A stretch of DNA of 64,000 bases, from contig CM019063.1 of NCBI GenBank assembly GCA_009667805.1, positions 56,590,881 to 56,654,880 of the forward strand. Direction: 5' to 3'. This DNA comes from Leptobrachium leishanense (taxonomy: Eukaryota; Chordata; Amphibia; Anura; Megophryidae). Made by a program: the position numbers and the translations under genes. Each line of letters starts with the position of its first letter. Position 1 is the stretch's first letter. This document shows positions 42,551-53,531 of this stretch, in pieces. The notes below the pieces were generated by a model, which was not told where the DNA came from, did not search any database, and saw only the letters and a list, made by a program, of their open reading frames with translations.

Positions 42551-43553
42551 AGGGGTTATTCAGAGAGAGCTGATCTAGCCCCGAAATGTCGACTAACAGT
42601 GAATTTCCACGTACAGGGATATATTGGGGCCATTCGACTATTCAGAGAGTAGGCAGTTCGCCAAATTTTGATGAACCGCCAGCCAGTAAGGTGCCTGTTT
42701 GAAGGCAGTGAAATCCCCTTAGAAAAGCAATGGTTAATCTATTAAGAGAACACTGAACAGCAGTGAAAAGTTGTTGAAGTGCCCTGCTGTTCGGTGGTTT
42801 CAGTCGAAAGGTTTATTCAGGCGAATCCCATAGGCTTCAATGTTGAAAATAATCCAGTTTTAATTCAATATATAATAAACCTTTGATTATAATATTCTGC
42901 AGTAAAAAGTCTTTTAGGCATTTTTTGGGATTTTTTTGTCAAAAACATTTTTTCGTTTCTTTAAAATCATTTTTTCATTTTTCTGTAACAGACCTTTTTA
43001 TTATCATTCATAGGATCTTCGTAGAATAATTTTTAGGATCTTTCAGGCATTTTTTGGGATTTTTTCATCAATTTTTTTTACAACGTTTCCTCTTTTTTCT
43101 GTAACAGCCCTTTTTATTATCATTCATAGGATCTTATATGTAAATTCCAGACATTTTCGTTCAGTAGTTTTTTTGCAAACAGCATTTAGATTTTGACACT
43201 TTCAAGCATATTGTTTTTTTTATTTTTTACCCCATTCGTCAGCTTGTCAGCTTTTTCCGGCGACTGGTCTGCACTGTGATCGGTGGCTCGTTGACTTTTT
43301 CCAATGTGTTCAGCGTGTATTTTCATCGGTTCCGGTGGGTTTTCGGTGGGATTTCGGCGGGTGTTCGACAGTTTTTCAACAGGTTTTCGGCAGATTTACA
43401 GCAGGTTATCCCTGCACTCTGGGGACCCTGCAGTGAATGCTTAATTTACCGCAGGGTGGGGAAGATTGATTCCCCAAAGTGCAGGGAAGAGGTGCGGGGA
43501 GCGAGAGAGCACCGCAATGTTAGTGACATTTCGGTGTTCTTAGGAATAACCAC
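42551..43553 (+). mobile_element. 902-family DNA transposon with internal duplication
   Basis: Starts AGGGGTTATTCAGAGAGAGC and ends TTCGGTGTTCTTAGGAATAA, CC. The poly-T segment with CTGTAACAGACCTTTTTATT, ATCATTCATAGGATCTT occurs twice (about 42960-43020 and 43090-43135), making the copy ~1 kb. No clear duplication at the ends. Confidence 0.8.
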
Positions 43554-44747
43554 TATAATTTACTGATAACGTGATTTTGGCAATATTGCTTTTTGTGTGA
43601 TGTCCAGCACGTTGCTAACGTTATGTTTATTTTCTAAGATGGTTTATTATCTGCTGCAAACTGTTGTGTGTTCTCATAATTTGTGATTTTTAAAAAAAAT
43701 TATAGGTTTTTCATCACAGAGGATACTGACAGGTTGCCACAACACCATAAACACCCACAGCGAGCTACTACACAGAGATACAATTTTACTTTAAAATTCA
43801 TTCTTTCTCCTAGTCCTGGGCTCACATACCTGGTGCCAAGAGAAACAAGTTGCCTGAGAATAAGATCCACAGACAAGCACCTTAATCTCTTCTCTCTGCT
43901 GCTCTTCCCCTGCTGCCAGCGTGTGTGTGGGCAGGTGGGCGCAGTCGAGCATCACTGCACCAGCCACATTTGCTGCAGTACTGGAAATGTTGGGCCAAGT
44001 CAAGTAGTCATTTGAGATGAAAGATTTTCTTGTGTGACTAGGGTTGCCACGTTTTGCTGGACACAAATAATTTATTCAGGCTGAGGGACAATGTATGACA
44101 ATTGCAACCCTGCAGAATTCATAACTCATACACTGCAAAAGAGATCAAAGAGGAATCTTGTCTTGATTCGTTAACTGATTTCCCAGGTGAAACAAGGGCA
44201 AAAAAGGGAATTTTAAAACAGTTTTTTATTTAAACTGTATTTCTAATTGTAAACAGTTTTAGGACGGTGAATGACAGTCGGTTCTTGGCAGAGCAGAAGA
44301 GCTGTGCTAGAATGTGTCCATCTTTGTTGACTCGAATTCCGGAACTCCTGAAATCCAGATATATTAAAACTTTTGCTTTTCGAATGAAATATAGTGCAGA
44401 GCACATGTCTAATAAAGCAAATTAGGAGCACAAATCAAGAGAATGGGTTGGCTTGGCAAACTGAATTGATTGAGGTAAACTTTATGTAATGTTAACGTGT
44501 GCTTAAAGGCCTCAAGTCGATGGTAAACACTGCTATATGCACAGGACACAAGTATCTGCCTACCAGACGAGGCAATACTGGTACTAGGGGGAAGTAACCC
44601 AAGACGGAAGATACAAATATGACAGTTAGGGCCATCTAGCTACAGAATTGACACATATAAAGGAAGGGGCGGTCACAGCCCATTTTATCAGAACAGGCTT
44701 TTCAAAACAACATAGTTATTATATCCATACAGAAAATTAAAATCTAG
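43554..44747. other. unclassified; possible small hAT MITE at 44040-44113
   Basis: The 44040-44113 stretch begins TAGGGTTGCCACGTTTTGCT and ends CAATTGCAACCCTGCA, weakly inverted. The 110-codon frame 43683-44015 has no domain. Confidence 0.35.
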
Positions 44748-44792
44748 TGTAGCGCTGGTTTAAATCCTGCCGCTGTAATTACTCGTTTTTGG

Positions 44793-44807
44793 CCACCAGG
44801 GGGAGAC
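44793..44807 (+). promoter_or_regulatory. CTCF-like motif in LTR-A
   Basis: CCACCAGGGGGAGAC is close to the CTCF core CCACNAGGGGGC. LTR-B carries CCTCTAGGGGGAGCC at the matching position (60276-60290, minus strand). Binding is not shown. Confidence 0.45.
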
Positions 44808-44841
44808 GAATGCAATGTAAACCAATACTGGACACTTTCGG

Positions 44842-44860
44842 ACTACGTTTTCCAGCATGC
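44842..44860 (+). promoter_or_regulatory. ZNF143-like motif in LTR-A
   Basis: ACTACGTTTTCCAGCATGC resembles the ZNF143/Staf site ACTACAATTCCCAGCATGC, with three or four mismatches. LTR-B has ACTACGTCCCCCAGAAACCC at the matching place (60217-60236, minus). Such sites often mark vertebrate promoters. Confidence 0.4.
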
Positions 44861-45696
44861 TTTGGGGCAGGGACAGGAAGTGGGTGGGGAGAACCGAGAG
44901 ACATCCGCAACCTCGTGGAGAGGAGAGCCAGTGCGCGCCAAGGGAAGAAGAGAGCAAGACGCACGTGAGACAAGGAGCGATTGTGACCAGGCCGGAGCGC
45001 AGGTGCTGCCTTGCGGAGCTGGAGATCTGCTTAAATCACTTGCCAGAGACCTAGTAATCCATCGGTGAGAAGTTTATACAGTTACAGAGCTGCAGAAGGA
45101 CCCCGAGTTAGGAGACCGCGATGATCTAATGGGAGTGCAGGCGGTAAGCTGAGCATCTTGTGGCAGAAACGGACAAGCAAGACAAGCGGATCCTGTGGCA
45201 CAGAGTCCCAGTCAAGTCGAGCGGAAAGTCGTCCTGGGTTGAGCAGAGCGCAGAGTATCTGGCGGATGGGTGAGAGGCCTTCCCGGCCACAGTAAAATAA
45301 TAAAGCACGCTGCAGTTTGTCTAAACCTACAGGGCCCCAACGTGACTAGTCGAAGACACATTGAAATCATTCACTGGCCAGTTGAATCTAGTATCCGGGT
45401 ACCAACACACGCATACACGTACACCTTCTTGGGACACAACCTGTACGGGACTCACATTTCAGCAACGAAGGGGTTAAAATTCCTTTTTCTTTTCCACTGC
45501 GCGTTTCTCGTATTACGAACTTCTGTAAATATATATGTATACCGTGCTGCTCTATATATGCCAGTTTATTTGAGATCAGTAAACTATATAACTTATAAAA
45601 TCCACAACAGTGCTGGTGTATATTCATTCCCTAGTGCGGGGAGACTGACCTGAGGTTTAAATTCAGCGGCTAATCCGGGAGTGAGCGCTACACTAG

Positions 45697-46616
45697 CATT
45701 CCCTGGAATTTCATTCTTATATTGCCTTGAAAATTGGTTGTTTTGTCACACTTATCGCAACACCGAGATCTGTAAAATATACCTAGAAATTTCACACGAG
45801 TGTGCTCTCCTTTCATGATATCTATAGATGTTAAAAGCAATAAATCCACGAAAAATAAAGCACAGAAATTCATTGTGAAATCAGCCATGCTGGGTCTTCA
45901 CAAGAAACGCAACACTGTGCCTTCAGAGATAGAGTGTGTGTGTGTGTGTGTGTGTGGAGGGGGGGGTAACCCAAGATTGTAATTTTGTTGGGAAGGAACA
46001 GTGTGTGGTTGCAGTCCAAAAGATTGCTCAGTTAAAACGTAACTTTTACTATTCAGAAATAAAACATGTCATGGAAAAAAGACACTTGTAGGTAACACAC
46101 ACGAATATGTAACACACACAAAAATGTTAAAATAAAGAGGAACTCTCTGGATGTATGTCTTGTCCGGGGTACTGTCCTTAGGGATCGTTGGTTTGATCCT
46201 AAATTGGTTAACCCTGTCCGGGTATGTGGGGAGGACAGGTTTGCATACAAATTCCTATAGGAGGACACCAGTATATACTCTCATGTGCAATGGTGAGAGT
46301 GGGAGCGCGGTTTGCCAAGTCTAGAGTACTGTCTCTTAGGATCCTTGGAGTGGTCCTCAGTGGCTATCCCTATGACCTATAACCAGAAGTAAGAAGTAAG
46401 CTGGTAAATACTTGCAAAAGGTTGCACAAACGAGTTAGGTATGGTAGAGGAAAAGAAGAAGAGTATTGCCGCTATCCTGAAGTGATAGCCGTCAACTCGC
46501 TGCTTAGATGGATATAATAGGTCCATATTTCTATCTATAGATGTTGAGTGCAGACTCTGGGCTTTACAATGATACCAAACATAAAAAAATGGGGATAAAA
46601 GGGCAATTTTTCTCTA
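45697..46616. other. unclassified; (GT)n at 45932-45955
   Basis: Short TG microsatellite followed by a G run. 46135-46400 has two related ATCCTTGG and GTGGTCCTCA or TTTGATCCTA stretches but no defined element. Confidence 0.4.
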
Positions 46617-47510
46617 AAAGGGTTATTCAATAAGAGCCAAACTTGCCTCCGAATTGCCCCGAATGGTGAATTTCGTGGCAGTTCGGCTATTCAGAAAGCT
46701 GTCAATTTGCCAAATATTGGCAAATTGACAGTGAAATGCGGTGCAGTACACCACAGATCACCACAATTCTGTGACCTTTGGCGACAGGGAAGATGTCCCA
46801 TAGAGAAGTAATGGTTAATCTATTCAGAGAACACTGAACTTCACAGAAATGTTGGCAGAATGACCAGATTTTCGGCGGTTTAATTTGACAGGTTTAAACA
46901 GTCGAATCCCATAGGATTCGATGTATAAAAATATTACCATTTTTATTAATTTATTATTCAACCGTTTATTCTTTTCATTTCCAGCAAATAGCCTTTTTAT
47001 TAATTTATTTGAATTTTTTTAGGCAAAAGTTTTGATTTCCATATTTTTTATGTCAGTTTATATAATTCTGTAAAAGAACGTTTTATTATTTTCTATAGGA
47101 CCTTTTTGATTATTTCCATGCATTTTCATGCATTTTTATTGTTTTAAACACCTTTTCTTAAAATAGCAGAGTTCAGTTTTTTACAATTTTGGTGAAGTTC
47201 TTCTCTTGATCTGCTTTTTTCAGCAGCATGCGGCATCACTTCTGCAGCATTCGGTGAATACTCAGCTATTTTGGTGGCATTCGGCAGTAGGTTCGGCGGA
47301 TCGGTAGCTGTCTTTGGCCGCGGTAGGCGGTCTGTTCGGTGGTCAGTGTCGACGGCCAGTTGGCTGATCGACAGCATTCGCTGGTCTTCGGCAGATCCTG
47401 TTTGGTGCACTTTGGGGACCCTGCGGTGAATGCTGAATTCACTGTAGGGTTGACCAACTGAAATCGCTGCAGCACACCAAAGTGCGCCAAACGAGAGAGC
47501 ACCGAAATTT
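46617..47510 (+). mobile_element. 902-family DNA transposon, divergent sub-family
   Basis: Starts AAGGGTTATTCAATAAGAGC. Landmarks: CCATAGAGAAGTAATGG, TCGAATCCCATAGGATTCGA, AAATTGACAGTGAAATGCGG, then the GACCCTGCGGTGAATGC hairpin and GAGAGCACCGAAATTTCG. The last ~20 bp are missing or diverged. Confidence 0.78.
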
Positions 47511-48779
47511 CGCTGAAAATTTTACAATTTTTTTTACATCTTTTGGTATGACATTGTGACATTTCATATACACATTGTAATGATATATCTTGAATCTACA
47601 GAGTCCACTGGAAAAAAAATGATATATAATATGTCTGGGTTTTTCAATAAAACATGACTTCAAATTGTGTTTAAACATGATGAACATAAAATGGTAAAAA
47701 TGAGCTCAGCACACGGGGTGAAATGGCTCAGCAGTGAAAGGGTTAATGTATCTATATATCAATAATTTATTATAAAATGTAACTTGTCTCTATCTACCAC
47801 AATCTATGGATTTTTTATAACAGCCCATTGTGTAAACTCATTCCCTACCCTGAGTAATATCCTGTGTAATATTTGGGTAAGTGTGTTTCTGTAAATTCAT
47901 TTTTAAACCCCAAGTTAATGTAAGCGCACAGTAAAGTTGCTGCTGCTGCTTCTTTAGTACAGCGACTGTCTTAGGATAAATTTAAAACAGAAATTGAATT
48001 TCCTAAGGTTATAAAATGCACAACAGGCCTCTGATTTTGTTCTGTAACTCAAAATATTCTCATGACGTTGGTTTCAGAAGTTGTCATTTAATCCGATCCC
48101 ACGGGCTCTTTCCTTCAGTGGTTTCATGTGTTTTTCATAATTTCCACGTGTTATTTTTGTCTTACTCATTCCCTCGCGTATTGGAAATATCACTTTTATT
48201 GTTTGTAATAGACCCAAAATCTTAAAAAGCCCGTTAGCAATTGGTATCTAGCGCTTTACAGCACGAGGTTACTGTACTTTGCACTCCCTATACTTAACAT
48301 AGGGAGCGCAAAGAGTTAATTAGCGTTAGGATTACAATATACTAACGCTAATTACCGTCCGGCTGCGGTTAATCCGAAAGTTAACCACAGCCTGGACCTG
48401 GTGCTAAGGAATTCTGCTGCTGCAGAATCCGTCAGCACCAGCAGAAACTACCCCCCCCCCAAATTAATCAGATAATCACCTTCCATTCTGCGACGAGGAC
48501 CGCGGCTCCAACCGCCTCCTCTGTCCGACGGGAGCAGGGAGAGACTTGGGGAAAAAGTCCCCCAGTCTCCCTCTGTGGATCACTACGCCGACCTGCCGAA
48601 TCTCGCGAGGTGCATGTTTTTCTCCCTAGTGTCCCAATTTTAGCGTTAAGAGTGTAATGGCTTCTCTCTGCGTTCACATCAAAAGGGGCAGAATTTTGGC
48701 GAGTTCCCATACTGCTTTTTTTATCAGGATTTTTCCCCTGCCTGAGGGACTATATAAGAAACCAAAAAAATTATATTTT
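47511..48779. other. unclassified; contains TTAA-element end and unknown foldback
   Basis: 47640-47745 (AAACATGATGAACATAAAAT ... CTCAGCAGTGAAAGGGTTAA) is the right end of a TTAA-target element without a left end. 48285-48420 has inverted stretches: AGCGTTAGGATTACAATA and its partner, and GGTTAATCCGAAAGTTAACC. Confidence 0.45.
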
Positions 48780-49247
48780 GGAAATTTCACTATTTAAAAA
48801 GAAAAAAAATAAATATACATATATATAAATCACGAGTTTAGCCATAGTAGTGATACCTTTTTTTATTGGATTAACCTTACATTTAAAAGACAAGGTTTCA
48901 AGAGGATCCCTCTCTTCTTCAGGTCTCGAAGCTATACGAGTGAAATCATAGAATTGAACAGTAAGACATTAAGGGGCACACGGGTGGGGGGGGGGGTAGA
49001 TGTCGTAAATATTGAGAGTCAAATGGTATAAAAAAAGACAACAAAATATCAGCCAGAACTCTGAATGTTATGTGACATTATGATAACGGGTTAAAAAGCC
49101 AGAGTACACATCAAGTCCTTCCTTTATGGTGTTAAAATACGTGATCATTTTAATTTCAAATGTCTTTCGATCACGAGGGTCTTTAAAATTTCCTCTGAGG
49201 ATTTTAATTCTGAGATGATTTAATTTCAAATGTATTACGTTGGTGGT
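48780..49247 (-). mobile_element. Penelope-like element 3' part (GIY-YIG end and tail)
   Basis: Minus strand: coding sequence from about 49247 to 49068 gives HLRIKILRGNFKDPRDRKTF, EIKMITYFNTIKEGLDVYSG, FLTRYH, which resembles the C-terminus of the GIY-YIG endonuclease domain of Penelope-like elements. The tail follows, with CTGAAGAAGAG ... CTCTTGAAACC (48890-48925) and TCCAATAAAAAAAGGTATCA. The assignment is by motif memory; the reverse transcriptase is absent. Confidence 0.55.
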
Positions 49248-50800
49248 TAACACCATAAAGGAAGGACTTAATATGGACTCTGGCTTTTTAACCACTTGGC
49301 TGCTAAGGACGCGCTCAGCGCGTCCAGCCAAGTGGTTCTCCTGTGCTACGGACGCGCTCAGCGCGTCCGAGCACAGGAGGCAGCAATCCACCGGATTCCG
49401 GCAGATTGCTGCGCCCCCCGGTGTGGGCTGACATCTTGGATGTCAGCCCAGCACTCGGGAGCCCGGCGGGGACATTAGGTGTAATCGCGGCGACGCGATG
49501 ACACCTAATTCAGGCGCCCCCCCCCCGCATGTGCGGAGGAGGCGCCTGAAAGGGAGGGGGGAGGTCCTTCGGACCTCTCTCCCTCCCGATCGCCGGGGAG
49601 CAGGGGGTTAAAACAGACACCGCTTGGAAGGGCACAGCCTGCCCTTCCAAACGGTGGCTCTCATTAACCCCTGGGGTGCCGGATCACGAATCGGTGCTGA
49701 AAAGCGCCGGTTCGTGATCCTTTCCCGGAGCTGGCCGACATCTTGGATGTCGGCCAAGCCTCCGGGAACTCCCCCTGAGGACTGGCGTCATCGTGCATAG
49801 CACGATGACGCCAGTCCTGGAGTTAACCCCTAGCTGCCACCAACAGTGGAGATAGGGGGTTCATTGGAACCCACTATCTCCCAATCCGTGGCAGCTAGGG
49901 GTTAAAGTTTGGTACTGTTGGATCGGCCAGAGCATGGCCGTTCCAACGATACCAAACACTACTGTGAAAAATTTTGTAAAAAAAAAATGAAAAAAATAAA
50001 TAAAAAATAAATAAAAAAAAATGAAAAAAAAAAATAAACAATTTTTTTATTTTTTTTATTTTTTAATGCAGCAATATTGTTCCCATTTCAATTATAATGT
50101 GAACAATGATGCTGCACTAACGATTTTTGTATGCGGTGCGTTTGTTAAAAATGGTGTAATTTTCCCCCAAAAAAAATGTAACGAGACCCCATCTCTAATT
50201 TTTTTAACAAGCGGACCCCATACAAAATATAACCGCAATTGCTCGCATGTTAAAATGTGAAAAAAAAAACACTTTACACGTTGTAAATTATTGAAAATTC
50301 ATATTTTATTGCATTTTTTGTTATAATAAACAGACAGGTCATGACGTATACATATAATAATGACATATTATGAATCTGCCAAGTCTGACGGAAAGAACGA
50401 TATTTAATATGTCTGGGTCATATACTAAAATAAGCCTTCAAAACGCGTTTAAACATGATGAGCAAAATCAGTAAAAATGACCTCAGCACAGAGGCGGGAA
50501 AAGCCTCAGCAGCGAAAGGGTTAATCCATTATCATAACGTCACGTAACTTTCAAAATTCTGGCTGGTGTTTTGGTTTTTCTTGGTTTTTTGGTGTCTTTT
50601 TCTGCCTTCACTATTTTGTGTTTTTTTTTGTGTTTTTTCTTTCAAGTTGTCATGATCTTATCACTGACAAATAACAATAAGGTGTTAAGGATTATAAAGT
50701 TATACTCAGCTTTTGTCCCAGGAGATGGTCCACTGCTCCCAAAGAACATAAAGTTGAAAAAACACTGAGGCTTCAATATCTATAGGTGCACCGGTGTATG
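49235..50800 (+). mobile_element. inverted Penelope-like fragment, split by a TTAA element
   Basis: The plus strand reads NTIKEGLNMDSGFLT at 49249-49291, the same segment as the minus copy next to it. So two copies lie head to head. After the inserted element (49292-50520) it continues CCATTATCATAACGTCACGT, AACTTTCAAAATTCTGGCTG, matching the complement of 49045-49090. Confidence 0.55.
49292..50520. mobile_element. TTAA-target DNA transposon, 1.23 kb, inverted relative to 31125-32301
   Basis: TTAA at 49288-49291 and 50521-50524. Ends CCACTTGGCTGCTAAGGACG and, inward from the right, CCCTTTCGCTGCTGAGGC. The neighbouring Penelope copy supplies the uninterrupted target. The interior has the CAGCGCGTCC repeats, paired ACATCTTGGATGTC arms, an AT-rich stretch and the TATAACCGCAATTGCTCGCA block. 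Confidence 0.9.
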
Positions 50801-51395
50801 TAGAGGAAACCAATCAATGTGGAGCTTTGGGGCAGTATTAACATTGTTGGTGCTAATTTAACCAGAGCTGTAGTAAACTTAAAGGGCAGTATTACAATGT
50901 TGGTGCTAACTTAAACAGAGCTGTTGTAAACTTAAAACCTCCATAGGCTATAATGGCTCTGGGAAGTTTACAACAACTCTGGTTAGGTTTGCACCAACTA
51001 TGTAATATGGCCCAATGTCTTCAGTCTCCAGTTAGGTACAAATGGAAACAATAAGGGCCATATTACATACTTGGTGCTAACTTAACCAGAGCTGTTGTAA
51101 ACTTACCAGAGCCATTATAGCCTATGGAGGTTTTAAGTTTACAGCAGCTCTGGATAAGTTAGCACCAACTATGTAATATGGTTTTAAGTTTACAATTGCT
51201 CTGGTTAAGTTAGCATCAAGTATGTAATATGGCCCATAGGCTATAATGGCTCTGGTAAGTTTACAACAGCTTTGGTTAAGTTAGCACCAACTATGTAATA
51301 TGGCCCAAAACCTCCATAGGCTATAATGGTTCTAGGAAGTTTACAACAGCTCTTGTTAAGTTAGCACCAAGTATGTAATATGGCCCTTGGTCTTT
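50801..51395. repeat. cluster of palindromic ~100-bp repeats (GGCCATATTACAT ends)
   Basis: Alternating direct and inverted copies of TTGGTGCTAACTTAACCAGA, GCTGTTGTAAACTTA, AACCTCCATAGGCTATAATG. At least six arms are seen; 51055-51185 forms a near-perfect hairpin ending in ATGTAATATGG. Probably foldback MITE copies stacked together. Confidence 0.8.
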
Positions 51396-51538
51396 TTCTC
51401 CACATTCATATGACATAACATTTCCCATCATTCCTTTATATAGTATAAAAAAGTCTCTGATTGGTTCTCTCTCACGCCATAATGTTATCCTTATAACGGA
51501 ACTTCCTGTATCCATCCATTGTTTTTCTTCCCATAATT

Positions 51539-52320
51539 CTACATGTCAAATCCCCATAAGGCCGTCCAGGTATCCGTATCCGTTTCCGCTCGTGGAGCCC
51601 GACTTTTATTTCTCGCTGTTTTCTTGTTCGTCACATCCGTTTTTTCAACCATCGGAACCGCTTTCAGTTTCTGTATTTCCGGTTTTCTCTCGCGATACAT
51701 CATATCCGGTTTTGGTAGCGAGCCCGCCCCGTCATCCTCCGCCTGTTGCACTTTAATTTTCAATCTCTTTATGCACGGACCCATGTCTTCCGAACTCCCC
51801 AGTGCAGTGGTCCCGTAAGAAAACAGTCAAAATCATACTCCTATTAAAATCACTACACTTATATTTATAAACATGTTAGATCCAGCTCTTCATTAAGACC
51901 CCATGGGGATAAGGTCTTCAGTTTGTATATCCAATAGGACTCTTTTATTCCCAAATATAAGTGTAGTGATTTTAATTTGAGTATGATTTTGATATGAGGA
52001 AAATTGTTCTCTAATATGTTTTGTTTCGATCTCCCTTGGGTCATTTGTCCTTCAATCTCCGGGTGAAACGGCATTGAGACTGTTTTCTTACGGGACCACT
52101 GCACTGGGGAGTCCGCAAGACATGGGTCCGTGCATAAAGAGATTGAAAATGAAAGTGCAACAGACGGAGGATAAAGGGGCGGGCTCGCTACCAAAACCGG
52201 ATATGACATTGTTCAGTATACCTTCAAGACCTGTAGACAAGAGGAATACTCTTCGAAAGCTTGTGTTTTAAATGTAATGTTAGTCAAATAACTGCTATAC
52301 TCACGATTTTGGCATCAGGA
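51539..52320. mobile_element. Penelope-like fragment in inverted-repeat form
   Basis: The minus frame 51865-52209 ends with LHLYLGIKESYWIYKLKTLS, PWGLNEELDL, the C-terminal signature of GIY-YIG-type endonucleases of vertebrate Penelope-like elements. The left arm 51690-51872 and right arm 51955-52205 are reverse complements, e.g. CAGTGGTCCCGTAAGAAAAC against GTTTTCTTACGGGACCACTG. A hammerhead-like remnant CTGTAGACAAGAGG ... CTCTTCGAAAG lies at 52231-52259. Confidence 0.55.
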
Positions 52321-52359
52321 CTATTACGGTTTATCTAATCTGTTTATATATATATATAT

Positions 52360-52990
52360 ACATAAATCATCAGAAAGGGACGCACTCCAGGGCTTAGGCT
52401 AAGGTCAGACGAAAGCAGTTTTAACGTGCGTTTAGCCGCACGAAATCACGGCCGTGCTAGCAGCAAATGACGTCCAATGCCGGGGAACATACGACGAACG
52501 GCCGCACGAAAGTTCGTCCGCACAACGCAAGTGGCAAACGAACGCATTTTTTCGAGAACGTCAAACCGCTACTACTGCCGTACAGAGTGCGCTGCGGCCG
52601 CATAGCGGCGTGTTTGCGTGATTGGGAGACGTCAGACGCTGCACACGTCCGGCCAACATAACGTCCAGACGCAAAAAGTGTTTTATTGATGATCCGTACA
52701 AAATCACGGACGAAAATGCGCATCGTATGACCGCTATCGCGAAAAAAAACGTCCATTCGTTCGAACGCACTTTTTCACGGACAACGTGAAAAATGCGTTC
52801 GTCTGACCCTAGCCTTAGATCTCAAGATAAAAAATGATGCTTTATTATAATACCATTTAAAAGTGCCCAATAGCACTGACCGACGTTTCGGCCCTCTATG
52901 GGGCCTTTATCAAGGTAGTGGGCATACATCAGAATGAGATATTTATACAAAATATTAAAACCATCAATCAATGACTTACCGCGCATTGTA
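52360..52990 (-). mobile_element. Penelope-like tail split by a Harbinger MITE
   Basis: Minus strand: TTGATAAAGGCCCCATAGAG, GGCCGAAACGTCGGTCAG, then TAATAAAGCATCATTTTTTA, TCTTGAGATC and, past the MITE, AAGCCCTGGAGTGCGTCCC. The GGCC...GGCCGAAAC hairpin is a common end signature of these retroelements. Confidence 0.45.
52397..52814. mobile_element. Harbinger-like MITE, copy 3
   Basis: Starts GGCTAAGGTCAGACGAAAGC, ends CGTTCGTCTGACCCTAGCC. Target duplication TTA at 52394-52396 and 52815-52817. Rich in CG/ACG words, as in the other copies. Confidence 0.92.
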
Positions 52991-53528
52991 GCGTGCCCCC
53001 CATCGAAACGCTCAGTTCCTCAAGGAGCGTGGCGTCCGACTCTGGTCTGGCATGCAGAGTCATGACATAAATCATCTGCGACGGTGCGTTTTCCCTCAAC
53101 ATGGGGAGACAAGATCTACAGTTTGAAGATAGAACATGTGGCAGGATGCCAAGTAAATCTTACCAAACGAATGGCTGCAGAACTAACTACATCAATGAAA
53201 ACAGAAGTTGCAATGACATGAGCACACTGACATCTCGCTATATTGCAAACGAAAATCTTTGCGGTGGAACTTTAATTAGAAATGACATGCATGAGCCACC
53301 TAAAATATAATCAGATGCATTCAGTAAAATAAAATAAAAAATAAAATAAATGTGGTAATGAGTGTATAACAGGAATCAATGGTGTGAATGACTGATTATG
53401 GAATAGGTGGATGCATAAACGGGGACAAATACAAAAGTGAAAATATAACGTGTGTGTATTAGAATAACGTGGTGTAATTGCTGACAAAGATAAAAAAATG
53501 TGTGTGATGAAGCGTAAAAACCAAACAA
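52991..53528. other. unclassified sequence
   Basis: No gene recognised. Confidence 0.35.
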
Positions 53529-53531
53529 TAA

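Larger units (their letters stand above)
44748..45692 (+). mobile_element. solo LTR, 945 bp (LTR-A)
   Basis: Starts TGTAGCGCTGGTTTAAATCC and ends GAGTGAGCGCTACA, flanked by the 4-bp duplication CTAG (44744-44747, 45693-45696). A related LTR in the opposite orientation is at 59367-60335; shared parts include TCAGCGGCTAATCCGGGAGT near the end and a CCAGGGGGAG motif near the start. No internal region remains, so it is a recombination product. A 4-bp duplication fits several retrovirus-like groups; the family is not identified. Orientation is assumed from the motif positions. Confidence 0.85.

Noticed and set aside
45932..45955. GT-rich run as a possible Z-DNA or regulatory element
   Set aside because: Ordinary short microsatellite with nothing around it to support a function.
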